Source: Atopobium sp.
GTDB taxonomy: Bacteria; Actinomycetota; Coriobacteriia; Coriobacteriales; Atopobiaceae
Assembly (NCBI GenBank): GCA_015259105.1
Contig: JABZGZ010000019.1
Location: 1 to 18,581 of the forward strand
Length of the DNA stretch: 18,581 nt
Direction of reading: 5' to 3'
The position numbers and the translations under genes were made by a program. The notes below the pieces were generated by a model. It ran no database searches and was not told the DNA's origin. It saw nothing but the letters and a program-made list of their open reading frames with translations. Numbering within the stretch: the first letter of the stretch is position 1; each line of letters begins with the position of its first letter. Below are positions 13,938 to 18,581 of the stretch, piece after piece.

Positions 13938-14686
13938 TGGCCGCTGATACTACAAATACCCAGGCAGCTGGCGCAGGAAAGACCCTGCTGTCTGTCAAGG
14001 ATCTTAACGTTTCTTATGGCGCCATCCACGCAGTTCAGGGCATTTCTTTTGACATCAACGAGGGCGAGATCGTCACCCTTATTGGTGCAAATGGCGCAGG
14101 TAAATCAACTACACTGAACACCATTGCTGGCCTGGTAAAGCCAGACTCTGGCACCATTACCCTTGACGAGAAAAACCTTGTAGGCCAGCGCGCTCACAAG
14201 ATTGTTGAGGCTGGCCTGGCATTGTGTCCTGAGGGCCGCCGTGTGTTTTCTCGCATGAGTGTTGCTGAAAACCTTGAGATGGGCGGCTACACACAGCCTG
14301 ATTCCCAGAACGCTAAGACGGTCAAGATGGTATTTGAGCATTTCCCGCGTCTTCGCGAGCGCAAGAATCAGCTGGCAGGAACGCTCTCTGGTGGCGAGCA
14401 GCAGATGCTTGCTATGGGTCGTGCTCTGATGAGCAGGCCAAAGCTTTTGATGCTCGACGAGCCTTCCATGGGTCTGGCTCCTCTTCTGATTGAGGAAATC
14501 TTCCAGATCATTCGCCAGCTCGGCGATGCAGGAACCACCATTTTGCTGGTTGAGCAGAACGCTAATATGGCACTTAAGGTTGCTGACCGTGCATACGTTC
14601 TTGAGCTTGGTAAGGTTGCTAAGCATGGCACCGGCCAGGAGCTTCTCCACGACGATGACGTTCGCAAGGCTTACCTCGGCGCATAA
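13937..14686 (+). CDS. livF: branched-chain amino-acid ABC transporter ATP-binding protein LivF
   Basis: 249 residues; second ATPase of the transporter. Walker A GANGAGKS (50-57), signature LSGGEQQMLAMGRALM (from Leu150), Walker B LLMLDEPSMGLAPLL (Asp174, Glu175), and the H-loop region LLVEQNANMAL, where the His position is Gln-Asn, as is typical of LivF. A 16-residue Thr/Ala-rich start precedes the core. ATG 13937 shares its A with the livG stop, and AGGAGGT (13924-13930) lies six bases upstream, so translation is probably coupled. Last gene of the operon. Confidence 0.96.
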   Translation: MAADTTNTQAAGAGKTLLSVKDLNVSYGAIHAVQGISFDINEGEIVTLIGANGAGKSTTLNTIAGLVKPDSGTITLDEKNLVGQRAHKIVEAGLALCPEGRRVFSRMSVAENLEMGGYTQPDSQNAKTVKMVFEHFPRLRERKNQLAGTLSGGEQQMLAMGRALMSRPKLLMLDEPSMGLAPLLIEEIFQIIRQLGDAGTTILLVEQNANMALKVADRAYVLELGKVAKHGTGQELLHDDDVRKAYLGA

Positions 14687-14753
14687 ACGCAACTCACGGT
14701 AAACGTGCTGCTACGGCAGACCGCGACACTGCGGTAAACGCGACTTAAACGAC

Positions 14754-14793
14754 AACCCGGTTCCCACACAACGTAGGAGCCGGGTTTTGTTGT
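14754..14793 (+). terminator. intrinsic terminator of the liv operon
   Basis: AACCCGGTTCC (14754-14764) and GGAGCCGGGTT (14776-14786) form an 11-bp stem with one G-U, an 11-base loop, then TTTTGTTGT in a T-rich run. It lies 67 bases after the livF stop. Its right arm is also the beginning of the repeat array described next. Confidence 0.85.
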
Positions 14794-14898
14794 CATGTCT
14801 GAACAGTTTGCCTGAAAAGCGCACCATATCTGAGCTATTTGCCGGTTTTTCTCGCCAAGTCTGAGCTGTTTCACTCAGACATGATGCAGCTTTCAGGC
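14779..14898. repeat. repeat module 1: three direct 31-bp units plus one inverted copy
   Basis: Units of exactly 31 bp begin at 14779, 14810 and 14841. Each starts GCC[GT]G and ends TCTGA[AG]C[AT][AG]TTT. By direct comparison units 1 and 3 agree at 24 of 31 positions and units 2 and 3 at 20 of 31. On the minus strand, 14898 down to 14874 is a fourth copy (begins GCCTGAAA) matching unit 2 at 20 of 25 positions. Unit 3 and the inverted copy together make the perfect 7-bp hairpin GTCTGAG/CTCAGAC (14859-14880). No ORF of merit lies here. Confidence 0.75.
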
Positions 14899-14935
14899 TC
14901 ACAAAATTTGGAGCGGCGCAGCCTATCTACAACGC

Positions 14936-15053
14936 GCCTGATTTCTTCAAAGAATCTGTAACTTTTGCCTAAAAATGTAAAAGAAACTGTGGATTTGCCT
15001 GATTTTGTCAAAGAATCGGTGACTCAAATACAGATTCTTTGCACTTTTCAGGC
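14936..15053. repeat. repeat module 2: three direct ~31-bp units plus one inverted copy
   Basis: Units begin at 14936, 14967 and 14997 (31, 30 and about 31 bp), with consensus GCCTGATTTTGTCAAAGAA then TC-GT. On the minus strand, 15053 down to 15031 is an inverted copy (GCCTGAAAAG, then CAAAGAATCTG) that matches unit 2 of module 1 at 18 of 23 positions. The third unit and the inverted copy can fold into a 57-base hairpin: GCCTGA/TCAGGC, an internal loop, then CAAAGAATC/GATTCTTTG. The layout matches that of module 1. Confidence 0.75.
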
Positions 15054-15134
15054 GCGCAATGTTGGAAAGGCGCACCTAGCGAGAAGAACGCGCTGTTCAG
15101 CGGCCGAGAAACCCGAGTGCTCGCAAACGCTACG

Positions 15135-16064
15135 TTAGATTTCGTCGAAAGTGTTGTGGTGTTGCTGACCGTCGTCCAAGGTAAGGACGGTACCCAGAAG
15201 CGCTGGCTCAAGAATTTGAATCCAAAGATCGCCTCTGACCTGCTTTGCATTCTCGGCAACAGCGCGAGCTGTAACAGGGGAGTCGCAGATGGCAACCATG
15301 GTGGCACCTGAGCCCGAGATAACAAAGGCGCAAGCACGAGCAAGCTTTGCTACCTGCTTAAGCTCCTCGTAATCGGGGATGAGCTCCTTGCGATACGGTT
15401 CGTGGATCTTATCATTGCAAGCTGCTGCCAACAGTCCGCCGTTTCCTGTTTCAAGTGCGTGAGTGACAGCAACGGTGCGCCCCATCTGGTAAACGGCCGT
15501 TTCGAGTGAGACTTTCTGCGGAACCACCTTGCGCGCGTCTTCGGTGTTGACCGTGTACGGCGGTGCAATTGCAACAAAAGAGAGACCGCGCGCTACCTGT
15601 CTTCGAGTACAAACGGTATGCCCACCCTCAACAAATGACGAGGTCAGGCCACCGTAAATTGCAGGAGCAACGTTATCGGGATGGCCCTCAAAATGACAGG
15701 CAAAGTCGAGCGCACGCTCAGGATCCCAGCCACCATGAGACTCGGTCATCGCGGCTGCAATACCAGCAATTACGCAGGTAGAACTTGAGCCAAGTCCACC
15801 AGAAAGCGGAATAGGCGAGTCGATAGTGATGTGCTTAGGAGTAGGCTCTTCGCCCAGCTTTTCGCAGGCTCGAACATAGGACGTCCAGACAAGGTTGTCA
15901 TCGTTTCTGAACTGCTCGGGGCAGCCATCAATGATGAGCGTAGGGGATTCCCTAAACGTAATCTTTGCGCGCAGGTTAAACGCAAGACCCAGCGTATCGT
16001 AGCCGACGCCAATGTTTGCAGAGGTAGCAGGTACAGATACGGTCAAGATGGTGTTGTCGAGCAT
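15135..16064 (-). CDS. thrB: homoserine kinase
   Basis: 309 residues. It phosphorylates homoserine with ATP to O-phosphohomoserine (EC 2.7.1.39), the substrate of ThrC. GHMP kinase family: the N-terminal strand VPATSANIGVGYDTLGLA (11-28) and the glycine-rich ATP loop IPLSGGLGSSST (85-96) are clear, and a late Gly-rich segment (VISGSGATMVAI) is the third GHMP motif. Family PATSANLGPGFD is here PATSANIGVGYD, a mild variation. Start ATG at 16064 with AGCAGG six bases upstream. It lies 22 nt after thrC on the same strand, so the two are one transcript. No strong terminator was found after its stop; CGCTGAACAGCG (15091-15102) is a weak candidate. Confidence 0.95.
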   Translation of the reverse strand: MLDNTILTVSVPATSANIGVGYDTLGLAFNLRAKITFRESPTLIIDGCPEQFRNDDNLVWTSYVRACEKLGEEPTPKHITIDSPIPLSGGLGSSSTCVIAGIAAAMTESHGGWDPERALDFACHFEGHPDNVAPAIYGGLTSSFVEGGHTVCTRRQVARGLSFVAIAPPYTVNTEDARKVVPQKVSLETAVYQMGRTVAVTHALETGNGGLLAAACNDKIHEPYRKELIPDYEELKQVAKLARACAFVISGSGATMVAICDSPVTARAVAENAKQVRGDLWIQILEPALLGTVLTLDDGQQHHNTFDEI

Positions 16065-16086
16065 GTAGAACCTGCTTTCTCAGAGT

Positions 16087-17631
16087 CTAACAAGCAAAAA
16101 TACGCCCGCATGCTTCAGAAACGTACGAAGCAAGCTGTTCCTTCTCGCGAACGTCAGTATGAATGATAACGTTATCATTCAGCGATGAAAGCTGGATTGG
16201 CGGATTAGTGCCCGTGATTTCGGCGAGCGTATGCATGCACGCAAAGTCATCCAGGCCAGCGGTCGAGTGTTCCAGCGCGGCAAGCACGTCGGACGAAAAC
16301 TTATACGGGCTAGCAGTGGACAGACAAACGCGCACGTTACCCGCCTGGCGAGAAACCCTGTCAAGCACGTGCTTTGCGACTGCTGTGTGAGGGTCAATCA
16401 GCACACGACAATTCTCCCAGGTAGAACGGATAGTCTCACGAGTCTGGTCGTCGGTGGCAAAGCCAGCATCAAAGGTTTCGCGGATGGTGTCCATCACCTG
16501 AGCAGGAACCGTGTAAATACCCTTGGTTACCAGCTGGTTCATCAGATAGCTGACAAGCTCAGTATCTTTGCCGGACGCAAGATAGAGGAGTCGTTCAAGG
16601 TTTGATGAAACCAGAATGTCCATTGATGGCGAGATGGTCTTTTCAAATGCGCGTCTGCGATCATAGATGCCTGTTTCCAAGAAATCAGTCAGCACCTTAT
16701 TGCTGTTAGAAGCCACAATGAGGCGATCAACAGGTAGTCCCATTTCTTTTGCAAAGTAACCTGCGAGGACGTCGCCAAAATTGCCGGTTGGCACGCAGAA
16801 AGTAACTTTTTGACCCTGAGCGATGGCGCCCTTGGCAACAAGCTGGGCATATGCGTCAAAGTAGTAGGTTACCTGCGGGGCCAAACGACCAATATTGATG
16901 GAGTTTGCGCTGGAAAGTACCGTGCCCTTACCGGCCAACTCATGCGCCAACTCCTTGTTAGCAAAGATTGCTTTAGCGGCGTTTTGAGCGTCGTCAAAGT
17001 TTCCCTTAACAGCGCAAACAGCTACGTTAGAGCCTTTTTGAGTCACCATCTGCAGGCGTTGAATATCAGAAACCTTGCCTTCAGGGTAAAAGACGGTGAT
17101 TCCCATACCAGGAACATCTTTGAAGCCCTCAAGTGCTGCTTTACCAGTGTCTCCGGAGGTGGCGGTCACAATCATGATGTTCTTGCCGGCGGTGACAGCC
17201 ACGTACGCAGTACCCTCAGCGTTGACAGCGCCAGCTGCGTCCGCGTCCTCGCGAGCAACACTCATCAGGCGGGGGAGCATCTGAAGCGCAACGTCTTTGA
17301 AAGCCGACGTTGGACCATGGAAGAGCTCAAGCAGCCAGTCTTCTCCGATAGCAGAAACAGGCGTGATAGCCTGGGTGTCCCACTGAGAGCCATACGCGCC
17401 CTCAATACAGCGAGTCAGCTCTTCAGCAGAGTAGTCGTCCAGCAGAGCAGAAAGCACGTCAAAAGCAGTAGCCTTAAAGCCCTGAGCACAAACCTTTGCA
17501 AGATCGAGGGGTTTCTCGCCAATTGAATCTTGGATATAAAGGCCGCCGTCGGGAGCAATTCCCTGCAAAATGGCCTGCTTAGCCAAGACGTTATGGTCGG
17601 AGCTTCTTGTGCTGTGATATGCGACGGCCAT
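16087..17631 (-). CDS. thrC: threonine synthase
   Basis: 514 residues from the ATG at 17631 (MAVAYHSTRSSDHN), chosen because the family N-terminus YHSTR begins here; a GTG at 17691 would add 20 residues encoded by the GC-rich leader. Pyridoxal-phosphate enzyme that converts O-phosphohomoserine to threonine (EC 4.2.3.1). Signatures: N-terminal GIAPDGGLYI (24-33), FHGPTSAFKD with the PLP lysine at Lys112, TATSGDTGKAALEGF for the phosphate site, VPTGNFGDVLAGYFAKEMG and the C-terminal small domain. The length fits the long threonine synthase class. The ribosome site is weak (TGGTGG before TTTC). Followed directly by thrB; divergent from hom. Confidence 0.95.
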   Translation of the reverse strand: MAVAYHSTRSSDHNVLAKQAILQGIAPDGGLYIQDSIGEKPLDLAKVCAQGFKATAFDVLSALLDDYSAEELTRCIEGAYGSQWDTQAITPVSAIGEDWLLELFHGPTSAFKDVALQMLPRLMSVAREDADAAGAVNAEGTAYVAVTAGKNIMIVTATSGDTGKAALEGFKDVPGMGITVFYPEGKVSDIQRLQMVTQKGSNVAVCAVKGNFDDAQNAAKAIFANKELAHELAGKGTVLSSANSINIGRLAPQVTYYFDAYAQLVAKGAIAQGQKVTFCVPTGNFGDVLAGYFAKEMGLPVDRLIVASNSNKVLTDFLETGIYDRRRAFEKTISPSMDILVSSNLERLLYLASGKDTELVSYLMNQLVTKGIYTVPAQVMDTIRETFDAGFATDDQTRETIRSTWENCRVLIDPHTAVAKHVLDRVSRQAGNVRVCLSTASPYKFSSDVLAALEHSTAGLDDFACMHTLAEITGTNPPIQLSSLNDNVIIHTDVREKEQLASYVSEACGRIFAC

Positions 17632-17685
17632 GAAACCACCAATCTTTAGAACGTGCCGCGTGTTGAACGGGTCGCGCTGCGCTTG

Positions 17686-17744
17686 TTGCACGCGCCATGT
17701 TGCGCGTGTTGTGCGCGTGCAAATTGCGCGTCTCGCGTGTTGCG
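17686..17744 (-). promoter_or_regulatory. GC-rich inverted-repeat leader of thrC
   Basis: TTGCACGCGC (17686-17695) and GCGCGTGCAA (17713-17722) are perfectly complementary over 10 bp. An alternative pairing uses GCGCGTG at 17702-17708 with CACGCGC 17689-17695. TTGCGCGT occurs at 17700 and 17724, and GTTGCG again at 17739. The block stands out in GC content from the AT-rich DNA beside it. It lies between the predicted promoter and the thrC start, so the transcript would carry these mutually exclusive hairpins. Attenuation is possible but not shown. Confidence 0.5.
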
Positions 17745-17752
17745 TTTCTATT

Positions 17753-17761
17753 ATTTTAACA
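17753..17761 (-). promoter_or_regulatory. putative extended -10 promoter for thrC-thrB
   Basis: Read on the minus strand, TGTTAAAAT is an extended -10 (TGn before TAAAAT). No good -35 at 16-18 bp. It would give a leader of about 115 bases. Confidence 0.4.
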
Positions 17762-17779
17762 GTGAGAAGTAAATGTCGC

Positions 17780-17808
17780 TTGTAACATAGAATTGTTCAT
17801 AGCATTAT
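17780..17808 (+). promoter_or_regulatory. putative promoter for hom
   Basis: TTGTAA (17780-17785) and CATTAT (17803-17808) are separated by 17 bp, each matching the sigma-70 consensus at four of six positions. It would produce a leader of about 160 bases before hom. It lies next to the thrC promoter on the other strand, so one regulator could act on both. Confidence 0.45.
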
Positions 17809-17973
17809 GAAGACGAGAAAAACTGTCGATTAGATTCTGTCTAGGTTTTTGGTAGTTTTTGTCTATGAGATTGTTATCAGTGCAGTCACCTTTGCGTGCG
17901 GTTGTCCTTGCTCTGCAATTAGCCTTGCAGGTAATCGGTTTTCTCGCAAAATGACTGCTAGATTTGGAGTTAT

Positions 17974-18581
17974 ATGCAAAACGTTGCCCTACTTGGATTT
18001 GGAACGGTTGGTGCTTCAGTTGTGCGCATTCTTGATGAGCGCGTTTCTGACGTTAACCTGACGTCCATCTTGGTGAGAGCTGGTAAAGAGCACGTTGACC
18101 CTCGGGCAACATCTGATTTTGATGCGCTCTTGTCTGACCCTGCGCTCGATACAGTTGTTGAGTGCATGGGCGGCCTCACGCCAGCCTATGAGTACATCAA
18201 AGCTGCGCTGACTGCTAAGAAAAATGTAGTCACCTCAAATAAAGCCGTGGTATCTGCTCATTTTGAGGAGTTTATGACACTTGCCGCTGAAGCGGGCGTC
18301 AACTTTAAGATCGAAGCATGCGTGTGCGGTGGCATTCCTTGGATAGCAGGAATTCAGAAAGTTCGTCGTATTGACGAGATTTCTGCGTTCTGGGGAATCA
18401 TGAACGGCACCACCAACTACATTGTCTATTCCATGCTCAAAGACGGAACGGACTTTGCTGAGGTTCTGAGCAAGGCTCAGGAGCTGGGTTACGCCGAGCG
18501 AGACCCGTCAAGCGATATCGACGGCATCGATGTCCGCTCTAAGACCATGATTTCTGCGTCCATTGCCTTTGATGTTATTTG
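17974..18581 (+). CDS. hom: homoserine dehydrogenase, N-terminal part (3' end outside window)
   Basis: Open from ATG 17974 to the window end without a stop (202 codons plus two bases). It reduces aspartate semialdehyde to homoserine with NAD(P)H (EC 1.1.1.3), feeding thrB/thrC and methionine synthesis. The N-terminus is a Rossmann fold, VALLGFGTVGASVV with GxGxxG at residues 8-13. Then come ECMGG, NVVTSNKAVVS (the NAD(P)-side Asn-Lys), EACVCGGIPWI, NGTTNYIVYSML, and GYAERDPSSDIDGIDVRSKTMI with the catalytic-region Asp and Lys. The usual family sequence E-A-x-V-x-G-G-I-P-I is here EACVCGGIPW, with two Cys and a Trp. The C-terminal catalytic end and any ACT domain are beyond the window. Ribosome site TTGGAG (17964-17969) four bases upstream. 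Confidence 0.94.
   Translation, partial: MQNVALLGFGTVGASVVRILDERVSDVNLTSILVRAGKEHVDPRATSDFDALLSDPALDTVVECMGGLTPAYEYIKAALTAKKNVVTSNKAVVSAHFEEFMTLAAEAGVNFKIEACVCGGIPWIAGIQKVRRIDEISAFWGIMNGTTNYIVYSMLKDGTDFAEVLSKAQELGYAERDPSSDIDGIDVRSKTMISASIAFDVI

Noticed and set aside
14779..15053. CRISPR array
   Set aside because: The units are contiguous and degenerate along their whole length, include inverted copies, and have no separate unique spacers; no cas genes are present.
15090..15103. Terminator for thrB on the minus strand
   Set aside because: The CGCTGAACAGCG stem is only four to five bp and the following T-rich stretch is broken, so it is too weak to call.
16810..17526. Plus-strand ORF of 238 codons inside thrC
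   Set aside because: Antisense to threonine synthase, whose motifs are all intact.
17591..17698. 35-codon minus-strand ORF overlapping the thrC start
   Set aside because: No regulatory codon run, no ribosome site, and it is made largely of the GC-rich repeat; more likely a by-product of the leader hairpins.
17865..17954. 29-codon hydrophobic ORF just before hom (possible leader peptide)
   Set aside because: No ribosome site before its ATG and no run of Thr, Ile or Met codons; it could be chance. Only conservation in relatives would revive it.

Overview
The window looks like chromosomal DNA of a low-to-mid-GC actinobacterium, most likely of the Coriobacteriia (Atopobium/Lancefieldella/Olsenella type). 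This is inferred from the long Arg-rich N-terminal extension of Rho, the actinobacterial flavour of the proteins and the Shine-Dalgarno usage; no rRNA or species marker is present. No phage, IS, CRISPR array, tRNA or rRNA was seen. Fifteen protein-coding genes are supported, two of them cut by the window edges.

Left part (1-4531, all +): the C-terminal part of a PflX-like radical SAM protein, a small coiled-coil protein with a C-terminal membrane anchor, nicotinate phosphoribosyltransferase (pncB) and arginyl-tRNA synthetase (argS), closed by a long hairpin. Next come an extremely AT-rich intergenic island, a regulator made of two MarR-like winged-helix domains in one chain, an intrinsic terminator, and rho, whose N-terminal extension carries three AT-hook-like RGRP motifs. 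After the rho terminator lies an unrecognised 467-residue membrane-anchored protein.

Middle (9710-14790, +): a complete branched-chain/neutral amino-acid ABC transporter operon, livJ-livH-livM-livG-livF. Spacings are tight (15, 10, 5 and -1 nt). The binding protein has a combined Tat-type and lipoprotein signal. A strong terminator follows livF.

Right part: between the convergent livF and thrB ends lies a gene-free 448-bp region. It holds two similar modules, each made of three direct ~31-bp degenerate repeats followed by one inverted copy. This is the most unusual structure in the window. Then come thrC-thrB on the minus strand (threonine synthase, homoserine kinase) and, divergently, the 5' part of hom (homoserine dehydrogenase) running off the end. 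Together the three encode the homoserine-to-threonine branch. The hom-thrC intergenic region contains outward-facing promoters and a GC-rich inverted-repeat leader for thrC.

Most genes are ordinary housekeeping functions. The points worth a second look are the modular repeat array, the AT-hook Rho, the two-domain MarR regulator, the unknown protein at 8186-9589, and several unexplained leader hairpins.
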